NCBI RefSeq assembly: GCF_905220365.1
Contig: NC_061126.1
Span: 186,001-250,000, forward strand
Length of the DNA: 64,000 nucleotides
Direction of reading: 5' to 3'
Source of the DNA: Vanessa cardui
Taxonomy: Eukaryota; Arthropoda; Insecta; Lepidoptera; Nymphalidae
Positions 11,501 through 23,810 of this stretch are shown piece by piece. The notes below the pieces were generated by a model. It did no database searches, was not told the DNA's origin, and worked only from the letters and a program-made list of their open reading frames with translations. Position numbers and translations under genes: made by a program. Numbering within the stretch: the first letter of the stretch is position 1; every line of letters starts with the position of its first letter.

Positions 11501-12539
11501 TTAAGTGTATAATGTCACGTGTACTACTAAATAGGTGTATGCAAAACTTTGCATTGATCAGCTGAATAATTAAATGCATAAAAATGAACTTTCGAATTTG
11601 TACCTAATATTATTTGGGTATACTATTATATTTAAAATGAAAAATGATTTCAAAATGTTACCCTTCGTATAGAGTTTAAATAGTAATTAATTGTAAATCG
11701 ATCGCAATAAAACTTTCAAATGTGGTGTGGAAACAATGTTGCTATGAAATTATACGAGTATGTTTTGACATCGTCTTAATAAATAAATACGTTGGGCGTG
11801 ACGTCAATATACGTACATTTTGGTATTAATAATTACAATTTATAAAGTAGTTTCAAAATTTACTATTCCAGCGTGTAGAACACGTAACTCTTATCATAGC
11901 GTAAATCTTATCAAAGATTGTTGGTTCAATTCCACATAACCAAGCGAAATAATTATAATAAATTTGTGTTTAAAATCCATGCCATGTTCGGGAACATTTG
12001 CATGATTCTGGTATAATTATACTATAAATAAATTATGCTGCATTGACAGAACACTGGAATAAGATCCTAGCCTTATCGAAAGGAAAGAAGGCTGTAAAAG
12101 CCTTAGAATACTAATAAGTATGGCTCGTAGGCAAACGACGAACATCACTAAGGAATCGAGGCAATGAAAGAAATATTTCTGACCAATTAAGTATGCTGAT
12201 GCTGATGCAGAACATATAACGATTTCCGAGGAATAAGAATTCGGTGCCGAAACCATCTTTCCTTTTCTAAACAAATTTCATTCCCAAGGAAGTTGCAGCT
12301 AAACTAGTCCCTAGGGACTAGAACGAGGCTAATTGAATAAATAAAATTAAACTACCATCGTATACCTTTGCAACAAGTAATTAGCAAAAGCTATACATTT
12401 CACAGCTACCTTATTATTTGTTACCAATTTACGTCAAATAAAGTATAGCCGTTAAATGAAATACTTTACAAATGTATTTAAAAGGCCGCCCACCAGTTCG
12501 TTATTAAAAACTCAACGAGATATCTTGTGTAAATCGTCC
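11501..12539. other. non-coding stretch, nothing recognised
   Basis: No repeat or coding assignment. The minus-strand frame at 12017-12274 lacks recognisable features. Confidence 0.4.
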
Positions 12540-12720
12540 CAATGAGCGCAGCGCGAGGCGCGTCGGCAGTCCGGGCGGATTACGTTCATCTCATTACGAC
12601 GTAATTAAAAAGTGAGCGAGTGCGACCGCGAGCGACGAGCGGCTGATGGGGGCCTAATGAAGAGTGCGCCGTTACCCGCCGGAGCGATTGAATACGCTCG
12701 CCGTATTACCGCCGAGAGCT
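12540..12720. promoter_or_regulatory. candidate regulatory element, CpG-rich with TAAT cores
   Basis: A 180-bp block of high CpG content (gagcgcagcgcgaggcgcgt, gagtgcgaccgcgagcgacg, ccgttacccgccggagcgat) interspersed with gtaattaaaa and ggcctaatgaag. It is unlike the AT-rich flanks, and no frame or repeat accounts for it. This is one of the better candidates for an evolutionarily conserved non-coding element in the window, on composition only. Confidence 0.3.
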
Positions 12721-13159
12721 CTGAAAATTGTTAATGCGAGTACGATGTTTTTGTAGAGTTAATTTACTACTTCATTTAATTCAGTTTAAAAAACTTTATA
12801 AAATATTCAAATAATGAACGATCACGAATAAAGTATTATTAGCCGATATAGGTTAATATATTTTTTTGTTTCCTTTTATCTAATTACATATAAATAAATT
12901 AACATAACAATGAAAACTTTACACTCAATGAAATTGTTACGGGAGCTGCTAGTATCAGCGCCAAAGTCAAATTTAGGGAAACCATCTGAGACAACATCCC
13001 CTGTTCTTCCGCGAGAGAACTCTATAATGATGATTCTAAAAAAAAGAATTATTCTCGTGTGTTACCAAATTTTATATAGTATATTATTTGTAGCTATTAT
13101 ATTAAAAACAAACATGTTATGTAACATTTTTGAACGTTTACTAGTGAAACGGAAATACG
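12721..13159. other. non-coding stretch with one short open frame
   Basis: An 87-codon + strand frame (12910-13173) starts with a reasonable composition but ends in AT-rich sequence. I recognise nothing in it. Confidence 0.35.
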
Positions 13160-13285
13160 AAGTCGTGACGTGAAAATCAACGTCACGCGTTATGAAAAAT
13201 CCACGTCACAACGTCATTTATGGTATTCCGCGTGAATTGACGCAGTTAAAGTCGTCGCACCGTGCAACAGGACACGTCACGACGC
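13160..13285. promoter_or_regulatory. cluster of ACGTCA/TGACGT motifs
   Basis: Five copies of the ATF/CREB half-site core occur within about 115 bp: TGACGT at 13166 and ACGTCA at 13180, 13203, 13211 and 13274. The density is well above expectation for AT-rich DNA. A cluster can mark a regulatory element or a degraded tandem repeat. I cannot distinguish these here. Confidence 0.25.
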
Positions 13286-13329
13286 CGTAATGTGTTTAAG
13301 TGCGGAAGCTCTAACAAACAAAAATAATC

Positions 13330-13616
13330 TTTTTTTTTATATGTTGGCGGACGAGCATATGGGCCACCTGATGGTAAGTGGTCACCATCACCCATAGCAG
13401 TAAAGCTGTAAGAAATATTAACTCTTCGTTACATCGTCAATGTGCCACCAACCTTGGGAACTAAGACGTTATGTCCCTTGTGCCTGTTGTTACACTGGCT
13501 CACTCTCCCTTCAAATCGGAACACAACAATACTGAGTACTGTTATTTAGCGGTAGAATAACTGATGAGCGGGTGGTACCTACCCAGACGGGCTTGCACAA
13601 AGCCCTACCACCAAGT
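13330..13616 (-). repeat. SINE-like repeat family B, full length
   Basis: Reverse-orientation copy. It starts with the T run, then atgttggcggacgagcatat, and ends cttgcacaaagccctaccac. It covers the whole family length with only scattered differences from the copies at 2164 and 39737. Confidence 0.75.
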
Positions 13617-14466
13617 TAATATAATCATCATATTTGGTTCATAAATAAAGTAATACGTAAAAAATACTGTCCAGTCAAACTGTATTTTATTGCCATGAAT
13701 ACTCAAGTCATTTTATACATAAACGTAAGCACTTCAAAACATTTTGTTTTTATCCCCTGAACTCTTATCTCAAAGACACGCCGAATAACTGACTCGGCTA
13801 CCCTAAACATCCGCTGCAAAAATACGCAAAGTAACATTCTTCAACTTCACGGATAGTTTAAATTTAAATCCTTTACCCTCGCCGGCCGGCGCTGAGCTCG
13901 GCGGCTCCGTCTTACTTCTCGCAAACTTTGTCAGGTGCTGGATGAGTGAGATTCTTGTACTACTTCCCGAATAGTTTATCTGTTCTATTTAAATTTCTGG
14001 AAAAGTTAATTGATGTTTTTGTTTTATCGGAAATAATCCCAACTAGTTATTTAACTTAAGTTTTTTTTGCATAAGAATAAATTAAATTACTTCCTCAAAC
14101 TCAGTGGAAAATAAGTCAAGTGCAGGTACCAGTAAAAATATTTTCAATAAATTCCCAGAAGCATTACGAAGCAGTCCGACCGTGTTGGAATCCATCTCCA
14201 TCATCACCACTTTAAAGTACTATATTAACTGGAAAATTGGATATGTATGCTCTTTTTACACTATCATCTATATCTATAATATCACATTTTATTTATTATG
14301 TCATACTATTGTTAGTGACACTAGAATTTATTTTGTGAATAAAACTAACTTTCTTTCCACTTAGTTAAATAATATCAAAGTGGTTTGAAAATTGTCATAG
14401 CAAAGCTGGCATAATTTTTAGGGGAAATTAAATTAATTCTTGTCATTTTCAAATTACCTAAACTTA
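13617..14466. other. non-coding stretch
   Basis: Contains a GC-rich patch at about 13875-13930 (cgccggccggcgctgagctc) and an 86-codon + strand frame at 14104-14364 that I do not recognise. Nothing firm. Confidence 0.35.
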
Positions 14467-14737
14467 CCCCTGCTAGGCTAAGGACTCCTCTCCCTTTGAG
14501 GAGAAGGTTTGGAACATATTCCACCACGCTGTTCCAATGCAAATTGGTGGAATACACGTGTGGCAGAATTTCTATGGAATTAGACACATGCAGGTTTCCT
14601 CACGATGTTGTCCTTCGCCGCCGAGTCCGAGATGATTTATAAACACAAATTAATCACATGAATATTCGTGGTTGCCTGGGTTCGAACCCGCAGTCATCCA
14701 ACATCCAACGCAATCAACAACTGGGCCAACTAGGCCT
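14467..14737 (-). repeat. tRNA-derived SINE family A, reverse orientation
   Basis: The reverse complement shows the family body (gaggaaacctgcatgtgtct) and a diverged tRNA-like head with B-box-like gggttcgaaccc in the correct order. The 3' tail is missing. It is one of only two minus-strand copies out of thirteen. Confidence 0.75.
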
Positions 14738-15118
14738 TGCGGTTGAAAATTAGAAATTGTATTTGATCAAGTAGCACGTGTACAAATGTCTGCAGACCAT
14801 GTGGGACATACCTGTTAAGTTTCAAGTCTATACGACACAGGTCACAAAGATTATCGGAAATCCAATTTCAAGCTTTTGTCTTTGTAGTGTGAGGAACGTG
14901 CAAGCCTTGTTTCAATTATGTACGATTTATAGTCGGGTCCGAACATTAATATTCGTTCGTATCTGTCGGAAATAAATTAAAAACTTTTTTGATGACGATA
15001 AGAAGACTGGGAGAGAGAATTTAAAATGGGCGTACATTTGATATATTTATTTTTCTCAAGGTTATTATGCCTCACAGAACAACAAAAGTTTACAGATTAT
15101 TCTAGTTTTATTACTTAA
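14738..15118. other. non-coding stretch, nothing recognised
   Basis: No assignment. The + strand frame at 14778-14975 is not protein-like. Confidence 0.35.
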
Positions 15119-15330
15119 CTAGTAGTAGCCCGCGGCTTCGCTCGCGTATTGGGGTGTTGGTTGTCATGTGTTAGGCACAAAAAGTAGCCTATGTCCTCTC
15201 TTGCAGTTCAAGTTTGCTTCGTACCAAATTCTATCAAATACGGTTCAGCGGTTTGGTCGTGAAAGAACGAAAGACAGACATACAGATAGACAGAGTTACT
15301 TTCACACTTATAATATAAATATAGATTGAC
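15119..15330 (+). repeat. short dispersed repeat family D
   Basis: It begins ctagtagtagcccgcggctt, carries ttcggttcagcggtttggtc-like sequence (here acggttcagcggtttggtcg) and ends acagagttactttcacactt plus ataatataaatatagat. Related copies lie at 23811, 23958 (reverse), 31434, 41480 (reverse) and 54965. It is a well-known type of lepidopteran repeat. The class (LINE tail or DNA element) is uncertain. Confidence 0.65.
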
Positions 15331-16441
15331 TTCAAGCGCGGGTATTTAAAACGCAATCCATCAGACAAAATATTGCTAATAAATAATCACCACAACTATG
15401 TATACTGTTAACGTAATCACTTTTACGAAACCAAACAAACTCGTATAACACGATTGAATAAATAAGGAGAAACTTGTTCGGTCAAAACTAACAAGTTTCA
15501 AACTTCTGCCACGCATCCAGATCAGAGTACATTCAGCATCCTCGCCCGAACTAAGCACAAACTAAGCTCACAACTCAATCAGGCTCGTCTCATGCGAGGA
15601 TACCGCTGTGTTGGAGTTAGAGACACGTTTGCTCTGAACGATGATCGATTCGTTATGAACGGTGACTGATCATGACTTGTTTACTGCTCGATATTCGCTT
15701 ACAAAGATAACAATATTATACACAATAAATTGACCAATGACGTCACTTGAACACCTCGCAACATATACCTATTGTGTTCGAGCTTAATATATATTTAATG
15801 GTTTTTCAAATAGCAGTATAATGTTAATAGAATTAAACGCTTTGGTTAGTACAATGAATCTGTCAGAGTAGGGCAGGCACAATTAATAAAAATACAAGCA
15901 TAATCATAATAATAAACTGCATTCATTGACTTTATGCCACCACGTTACGTGCATTTTAAAATTGGGAACATAACTTTGTTAATTATCGCATACCAATAAA
16001 TTCGTTCTATTAAGTATAACCTCTTAATAATGTTATGTAAACATGAAAGGAAAATAATCCAGTGTGTGCTTTTATGAAGTTGCCATGTTTATCGAGAATT
16101 AAATTTTGTTTTTATTTTATTTATTACGTAGTTTTATCGCCTTCCGAGAATGAACTGCTTTCAACTGATTGAGACTGACGGCATAATGATATTACCTACA
16201 ATATGTTATATGTGTATGTATGATACAAGTGTGTTAAGTTCTTGTCCCTATATGTTGTCGAAAGCTTATGCTGTAGGAGTATGTGTTTTGCAAATGCAAA
16301 ATTGAATTTAAAATTAGTCGAATTGCAGTTCGTGCTATTTAAGCCGTGCTGTATTCGATAAAAAGTAACATAAGTATATAAACGCACAATTACATAAAAT
16401 TATACACCAAAGTCATTGTAAAATATTATATTATGTTACTG
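15331..16441. other. non-coding stretch, nothing recognised
   Basis: No coding or repeat assignment. A TGACGTCA site is present at about 15738. Confidence 0.4.
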
Positions 16442-16753
16442 TGAAGAGTCGAGATGGCCCAGTGGTTAGAACGCGTGCATCTTAACCGATGATTGCGGGT
16501 TCAAACCCAGGCAGGCACCTCTGATTCATGTGCTTAATTTGTCTTTATAATTCATCTCGTGCTCAGCGGTGAAGGAAAACATCGTGAGGAAACCTGCACG
16601 TGAGAAATTTCATAGAAATTCTGCCACATGTGTACTCCACCAACCCGCATTGGAACAGCGTGGTGGAATAAGTTCCAAACCTTCTCCTCAAAGGGAGAGG
16701 AGGCCTTTAGCCCAGCAGTGGGAATTTACAGGCTGTTGTTGTTTTTGTTGTTG
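16442..16753 (+). repeat. tRNA-derived SINE family A with target duplication
   Basis: A full copy with A-box-like tggcccagtgg, B-box-like ggttcaaaccc and a TTG-type tail. The 10-bp direct repeat TATGTTACTG flanks it (16432-16441 and 16754-16763). It is very close in sequence to the copy at 3659. Confidence 0.85.
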
Positions 16754-16763
16754 TATGTTACTG

Positions 16764-17684
16764 CTATCTCTATTTCCATCCCGCCGTTGACTTTTGATTA
16801 AATTGCTAGAGGGAAGATAAATCAGTAAATCTCTTGTCACTCACTTTCACTGGTTTTCTCTCATTATTTCGTCGTTCGAAAGTCTTCTAGACAACGTGTT
16901 ATAAACTTTAAGCCTTGAATTGGTTTCATAAAGAGAAGAGGTTGACCTGCCAGTGAAATATTAATGAACTGTATCTGATATCGTACACAATTTAGAATTG
17001 ATCGAATATTCAATAAATACTGAACGTGTTGGATACTAATGTAAATAGGAATGCGAATAAAATCCGCACATTCCACGGAGCGCGGTTTTCAAAATTCGTG
17101 CTTGTACCTCGTGACCTATTTAAATAAACGTTTGCATAAATATTTGTACAAAGTACAAGCTACAAATTATTTAACACTGAATAATGCAGGGAAATAATAT
17201 TCAACTAACGCGAAACATATTTGTTGGGGAATTAAAATATGAACAGTTCATACTTACATGTGAAGTTTTTCTTACGGCTAGAGTACGACTTGAGCGATTT
17301 ACTTTAGTGTGCTCAGGCAAATGCGTTTCCTCTAGAGAATACTCGGAGCGAAAAGGCATTATAACATCGAGTTTGGGTTCTTGTTTCATATTGTTACTGA
17401 ATGTTTCACAAATTTTTCATTATTAAATATCAAAATATCTTTGATTCCAGTTAGCCTTTGAATCTTCTTTGTATAAAACTATGTCAATAAGGCTACCACC
17501 GGCTTGGATTATATATTTAACGGAGAAAAACTGGAAATAATCTCGGTAGGTACTCTTTTCTATGATTTAAAATAGTGTTTGTAAGTCAAAACATATTAAA
17601 TCTTTACAATCTCGTATTTAATTTTATACTTTATATAATAATGTATTGTAATGCATTGTTTATATAGTCATGGTTACTTTTTTA
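16764..17684. other. non-coding stretch, nothing recognised
   Basis: Opposed short frames (17184-17426 +, 17201-17389 -) overlap each other and show no domain. I judge neither to be a gene. Confidence 0.35.
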
Positions 17685-18010
17685 TTAACAACCTTAAAAA
17701 TCAGTAAGTTATCATTAGCAAACAGTATAATATGATTAATACCTTTAAGTAGGAAGGAAGATCATTTATAAATACAAGGAAAAGAAACAGATCTTACATT
17801 GAGCCCTGTGGAACACCCATTTCTAGCACAGATCCTGAAGACTTTAAACCGTTATGTCCAACAAAGTTTTTATATTAACTTAAACGTGAAGCATTGGATC
17901 ATGATCTCTAACTTTTACAGCATATTATTAGAGTTTTTTTGTGATCAAATACTTTTAAAAAATCGCAGAGCAAATTATGAAGATTTTTGCTTGTATGAAC
18001 GAATATATTG
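17685..18010 (-). pseudogene. LINE reverse-transcriptase remnant (Jockey-like)
   Basis: Read on the minus strand, the segment gives the ordered landmarks of a non-LTR reverse transcriptase. A diverged region resembling (A)FDxVDHKTL near 17930 is followed by GVPQGSM at about 17800-17820, then LFLFLVFINDLPSYLK, then a worn version of the FADDT block near 17700. In-frame stop codons (one directly after GVPQGSM) and frame breaks make it dead. The motif order matches the palm of Jockey/BS-type LINEs. The rest of the element is not identifiable nearby, so this is an old 5'- and 3'-eroded fragment. Clade assignment is tentative, but the reverse-transcriptase identity is fairly secure from the run of conserved residues. 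Confidence 0.65.
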
Positions 18011-18377
18011 ACCTAAATATCCATTTATCCAGGAGAGTAAGAGGATGCTGGCAAGGGGCATTGCGCAGACCTATATGAGTGGGTAGCAACAAACTACCAG
18101 TTATAGTCTATTCTGGTTTAAATGACAAATTAACTTCTTTGATTATAAACGGTAGTGGGCGCTGTTAGATGTTGTTTATTTTGTCACAGAGCCAAAGTCT
18201 AATACAAATATATGACATGACTCAGGACACTTTGAAGTATTAGCAGAAAATATAATCGCTTAAGAATTTTATTTCAAGAGCCTTCATGTCTTAGCAATAT
18301 AGCTTGAGAACTATTATTTGATGCTGACTGTATTACTTATTTTATCATATAGACACAATATCCTTTTATTTTTGCAG

Positions 18378-18409
18378 TATATAATCAAGCTGACAAATCG
18401 AAGTATAAG
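18378..18409 (+). other. candidate 32-nt microexon
   Basis: A pyrimidine-rich tract ending in tttttgcag (to 18377) and a consensus donor AAG|GTAAGT (18410-18415) bound 32 nt. One of its frames is open, reading YNQADKSKYK after two leading bases. Splice signals this good on both sides are uncommon by chance, but no other exon of a host gene was identified and LINE fragments lie on both sides. Confidence 0.2.
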
Positions 18410-18547
18410 GTAAGTCTCAAAATACGCAAGACATTCATTGGACGGGTTCTTGACGTTGCTTCTACTCGACATTTTGTTATTTTAAATTATTTGTTTATTC
18501 TATACTAACGACTCGCTCGCATTCGGCGCGAGTGATATTAATACTTG

Positions 18548-18640
18548 ATATTTTTAAAGCTGGAAACAAAAAAGATCCCAGTAATTGTAGGGCATACTTC
18601 AGTTTTTGTGCAAAATGTTTGAAAAAATATTTTAAATCGC
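18548..18640 (+). pseudogene. LINE reverse-transcriptase fragment
   Basis: The + strand reading from 18548 gives IFKAGNKKDPSNCRAYFS and, after a shift, a CLKKYF-like end. This corresponds to the block upstream of motif 1 in non-LTR reverse transcriptases (lysine-rich, then DPSNYRPIS, then an F.K segment). It is about 90 bp long, has lost one position, and lies in the opposite orientation to the remnant at 17685-18010, so the two are separate insertions or an inverted rearrangement. Confidence 0.5.
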
Positions 18641-19094
18641 CTTCTCGTTAGCTTCGGTACATACATATACATATGTACGTACTATTAACAATGTTAAGAG
18701 ATTTATATTTTTGCATTAACAAGGGATAAATCAACACGTGATGTCTGGATGTCATTTGACATAAACTGATCATGAAATAATAAAAATATGAAATCAGTAG
18801 ATTATATGATTACTTTAGGGTTTTCGTCGCTTAAGACTGCAAACTTTAGTAAAGTCCTTGTACATCGTCACTAACAGTAAGACTCAACGCGGCTTCAAAC
18901 ACGATTTGAAAAGTTACACAACTTGCTTATTGCTGATACTGTTCTGTTAGTAAAGCTTCGTTTTTTTCCATATTATTTCGTATTAATATCCACCCTGAGT
19001 ATGGCCATATAAAATGCATTGAACTTGTTCATTCTACGATAGCCAACTGTTCGGTCTTATTGACATTGGATTAAGTTTAAATGATAACGGTAAT
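18641..19094. other. non-coding stretch, nothing recognised
   Basis: No assignment. Confidence 0.4.
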
Positions 19095-19207
19095 GACATA
19101 ACATCTTAGTTCCCAATGTAGGTGGCGCATTGACGATGGAAGGAATGGTTAATATTTTTTAAACTAATGGGCGGCGGTGACCACTTACCATCAGGTGGCC
19201 CATATGT
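19095..19207 (+). repeat. SINE-like repeat family B, 3' fragment
   Basis: It matches only the second half of the family, from gacataacatcttagttccc to accatcaggtggcccatatg. The 5' half is absent, as in 5'-truncated retroposons. Confidence 0.7.
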
Positions 19208-19431
19208 ACGTAAAATGTATTGTTACAATAATACGGATCAATTTGATTGATTTAGTGAGCATTACTGCTCTGAGAATTAAAGATAAGCGAAGTTTCAGAC
19301 TCCACAAAGTCAATATATCCTTCCCGGAATAAAATATTTGTTTGTATAAGAAAAATTCGTGGATATTATAATATAACTTTGTTGTAATGTGTTTATGAAT
19401 TTCCAAACAAGGTCTTATAATATTATAAAAC

Positions 19432-19913
19432 TAGGAGCCCGCCCTGGCTTCGCATGGTTGCACATATTTTATATACTTTTTGTTGTTTTATTTTTATACT
19501 TTTTAAACGCAGTACCACATTATCTACTTAAACTGACGATTCGAATTTGTTATTTTTTTTTATATTTAAGTAACGTATATAATCTTAAGGGAGAGTGATT
19601 TTTTATTCCATTACTATCACAATAATATAGAATATAGAGGAATAGGTGATTTGAACAATTCAAAAAGTATGATTTATTTTGGATAAGTATTTGAACAGTA
19701 ATTTGAATACCATAGTCTAATTTTGACGGTATTTCTATTAAAATATACAAAAATGGTTATTGCGACGTAACGATTTTAGTCAGATGCGTGGTATCGCCGT
19801 TCCAGAGATTAGCCGGAACTAACAGACAGACAGACAGACCGCCAAAAATTGTAAAAAATGTTATTTTTTTAATATTACAAACAGACACTCAGATTTTATT
19901 ATATGCATAGATT
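19432..19913 (+). repeat. dispersed repeat, family D-like termini
   Basis: It starts ctaggagcccgccctggctt and ends with acagacagacagacagaccg, then an AT-rich stretch to tatgcatagatt. The CAGACAGACA microsatellite-like run and the gcatagat end are typical of lepidopteran dispersed repeats. There is only one copy in this window, so the boundaries are approximate. Confidence 0.4.
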
Positions 19914-21399
19914 TTACTTCAAAAAGATCATATAAGTTATTTGAGGCAAAAATATATTCTGAATTGTTGTTAGTTTTAAAATTAATCTTGAATATTAAAA
20001 TGATTTAATTTAATTTGATACGAGTCTGGATATTTTGATTATCCTACGTGTGAATTAAAAGAGTTCCTCATTTATTTTATCGAAATATAACAAATTCGTC
20101 TCAACAAACAACGGCCAAGTGATATCTTTGCCCGTGTCCACACAGCCTAATTGTTATCAATTCATCATCCACTTGTCTGATTTATTCTCATGGCTTAACA
20201 AATATCTTTTTGGCAAATAAAAAAAGTTTAAGTGGCAATATCTTATTACAATATAATGTTACAATGTTGCGAAAAATGGAGTTTGAAATAACTTTTTCGG
20301 AACGAAGTCCTTTTTACGCGGCTCACATTAGGGTGAACTGGCAGTGATCGTCACCCGCTGACAGTAATCGCCTCTTTCTAATATTATAAGGTTAAATATT
20401 TAAACATTATTTAAACTTATTTTTTCTTAAACGGTAATTTTAATAATAGTTATATTTCTTGTCGTTTTCATATCATTATTGTGTCTGTTATATGATGCAT
20501 CATAAATACCGAAAGCAAACGTAACGTAACGACACATAACGTAAATTTAAATTATGTGTTTTAATTTTGAAATATATATTGTTGGAAAAAACAAGAAACA
20601 TAAGCGTCAAGTTACACAACTTCCCTTAAAAAAAAGGCGGGAGATTCGTAGTTGACAGATTGAGAATTGCAATTATAATTATTACGGTGTAATGTGTTAT
20701 GTATGTGTTAAATTATTGATGGTTATTTGTGTTGTAGACTAAATGTTTTTCTTTTGTGGTAGACTGATTGTTATTTTAAATTAAAGATAATTGTATTGGA
20801 GGTTAACCTACTTCCTACTTCTGGTTCTAAAAATATATTCAAATCATTGATTAAAATACATAAAAACTTCTTCATTGAATGCTATACATGTTTCGGTGTT
20901 ATCAAAACACAAAGTTATCATGTGGAATATAAGTTGAAACACCGCGTCGAGTTTGAGAGAGAACTTTCCGGCTACGACTGAACGTATAACTCGAAATATA
21001 TAAATATCTTATGTATTGAAATTTCATTTATCTTGTTCTCGTTATCTTGCTTTTAAAGTTCCTTATCAATTCAATTATAAGTTCTTGCATAACTAAAACA
21101 AAGACAACTTTTAAATAAAGAATCTTTTGTTCCGGCGTCTTTACTCTGATTGATGTCGACTATTACGATTGGAAATGTCTTTTAATTTATTTTGCAGTAA
21201 CAATTCCATAGCGACGAGGAGATCCGTTCTAAAGTTATAATGTCATTTTGAATTCTCCCTTGGAGCTCGCTAGACTTTTTTGCATTCAATTCATGACCGA
21301 TGTGGCATGTTGACTTGCAATTATATTTAAGGCGTTGAATTTACATACAAATACTACAATTACAAAAAGTATTCTAATTAAAATGTTGCTTTTTATGAC
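19914..21399. other. non-coding stretch, nothing recognised
   Basis: Long AT-rich region without a repeat match. A 61-codon frame at 20796-20981 is not recognised. Confidence 0.4.
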
Positions 21400-21728
21400 A
21401 AACTACCGCTGGACTACCTAATGGAAAGTGGTCACGTTTACTCATACCTTTTTATGCTATAGGTGACTGATGACGGGCCAGCTGATGTTAAGTCACCACC
21501 GCCAATAGATATTAGCACTGCTAGAAATATTAAACATTCCTTACATCGCCAATGCGCCACCAACCTTGTGAACTAAGATGTTATGTCCTTTATGCCTGTA
21601 GTTACACTGGCTCACTCGCCCTTCAAACCGGAACACAGATACACAAAGTACTGTTGTTTGACGATAAAATATCTGATGAGTGGGTGGTACCTAACCAGAC
21701 GGGCTTGCACAAAGCCCTACTACCAAAT
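21400..21728 (-). repeat. SINE-like repeat family B, reverse, with duplicated end
   Basis: Reverse copy from gccagctgatgttaagtcac to cttgcacaaagccctactac. Upstream, 21405-21465 holds a second, worn version of the same family end (taatggaaagtggtcacgtt), so two copies or a partial tandem duplication abut. Confidence 0.65.
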
Positions 21729-23810
21729 ACCTCGTATGAAGTGTAAAATTTTTGATAATTATTGTTTAAGAACTTTTTCTTAAAACAATAGAAAAACAAT
21801 GACTCATTAACAATTAAATTTAAGGTACTAATTATAACAATTGTGCTAGCGATTGGCATACTCGTCTTATAGAGTCCTACTTGGACAGTAGGACTCACTC
21901 ATTCTAATAGCTATGGGCCTGACGAGCCCCTTTAGGCCAAAATCTAGACACACGAAGTTACAATGGTTTGAGTATAATACAAGTAAATACAAAAAGGTCG
22001 TTCGAAAGGGAAACTAATTAAAGAACGGTCTTCAATATTGTTCAGCCTTTCAGTTTAAAACTAGCAATTCATACGTTACACACATGTAAAACGATAACCA
22101 TCGGGTAATCTACCCACTATTGTGTGGGTAAGACTTAAGGGTAAGAACGAAGCGAGGATTGTGTTTTGAACTCGGCGTATTTATGTTTAAAAACATCCTT
22201 GAAGTCCAGTTCGTAGGTCCTTGCTAGGCATCGGGACATTAATGGGCAGTAACAGCTGCAGTTACAATAATACAATCGGTATATCTGGTGTACCGAGTCT
22301 AATCAACCTATTACCGTATCGTGTAACATCGGAACGACCCTGTTACAGCTATCGACTGCTATTATAGTAATCTCCATCACTAATCGATGCAATTAAACTG
22401 CACCTCAAAATTCGCCACTAACGAAGCATTTATGAGTTTCATTTGTGGTAAACCATTCTATCGTGAATAAAACGACCGTATTAGCGCGCGTCACTATTTA
22501 ATGGTTCCAAATAAACTTGCTGTTGGGCTTACGTCGTTTGCAGATTAATTGAACTAACGATTGGATACTATTTAATTGAATTACACTCATTATTTATTTC
22601 TGTAATCCGATTTCGTTCGTAATTATTCTATATTATGATTTCATTAAACTATATTGATAGTATTAACACTAATAGGTTTTTATCCCAAGTAATATTTTGA
22701 TAAAATACGAATAAAGAAAATTTGAGATGAATTAAAATAAGTTCTACGCTCGAGTTTTAGATAAAACGTAACTTTGATCACATGTTTGTGGTATATTTAG
22801 ATACTTAATTTTTATATGTTCACCTCCTTAATAGACGATTTATTTTTTATAAGTAGTTTATACGAGACAGTTTACATAGAACAGACCCGAATGTAAAACG
22901 TGCTAATTTGATTATTTCTGAAGTAATAAAATGACTATTTTAAACGTTCATTTACTACAATCCCACATATGTATACTTTTTAAAAATCTTGAATTTTATT
23001 TCAAAACAAATATTTGCATATAATTTAGATGTATTAAATAATCTCATTTGGGTGCGTGTAACTCAAACAACTGCTACAGGTGCAACTCCGTCGACACATC
23101 GGACAATAAATGGACAGAGCGCCATCGCGGTTTCACCCAAATGTAATACATAAAATGCAAATATATATTTAATAATCTGACGTGCGTATCAGCCACATAT
23201 TCCACAGTAAGCTGCTGCTACCACGACTTCGGTCGGGGAATAATATTTTACAATATCTTATTAATCCTTTCGTGAAATATTGAAATTAATTAAAATCTCT
23301 GTAAATCCTCATGATATAGATTATCAGTCTTAGTACTGAGGTAGTAGTGATATCAGAAGAAGTAGGCTTGAAGATGATCTTTTAAAACTCACTGTGAATA
23401 GTAATAACTCATAATCCCAGTTAAAAGACTAGTGTATACTCAAGCATCACAGTACTCTCAAACTTTTGGGCAACTACTTCCATTCTCTTCACATCAAGAA
23501 GTTTTAGAGCCTATTTCATCCGAATTCCATTCCTTCCGATCCATTTTGGGTTAGTGGATTGATTGAATGGCACATATAAATTGTGTTAAGTAGCAGAATA
23601 TTTTCAATTCTTCGTACAGAGACATCCAATAAGATCGAGTGCTGCGTCGCTCCAGCATCCCTGCTCCCGCGAGAGCGCTCGACGCGCCGTCGCCGTATTG
23701 TTACGTCTGCTGCCGAGCGAACAATCGCGCCGAACATCTATTTAGATAGCTCTGCTTGAATCTTTATTTACGTACTCTTCATCCATTTTATATAATACCT
23801 ACTAGTTGCC
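21729..23810. other. non-coding stretch with CpG-rich patches
   Basis: Mostly unassigned. Patches at about 23095-23245 and 23640-23745 are CpG-rich (gagagcgctcgacgcgccgt and gccgagcgaacaatcgcgcc in the latter) against AT-rich flanks and could be regulatory or untranslated-exon sequence. The minus-strand frame at 23516-23737 follows this composition and is not recognised as a protein. Confidence 0.35.

Noticed and set aside
16446..16520. tRNA gene from the tRNA-like sequence
   Set aside because: The A- and B-box-like motifs belong to SINE heads repeated many times with SINE bodies attached. No proper cloverleaf with acceptor stem pairing is visible.
17184..17426. 80-codon + strand frame starting MQGNNIQLT, with an opposed frame
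   Set aside because: Composition is not protein-like at its 3' end and both strands are open over the same bases. No conserved motif recognised.
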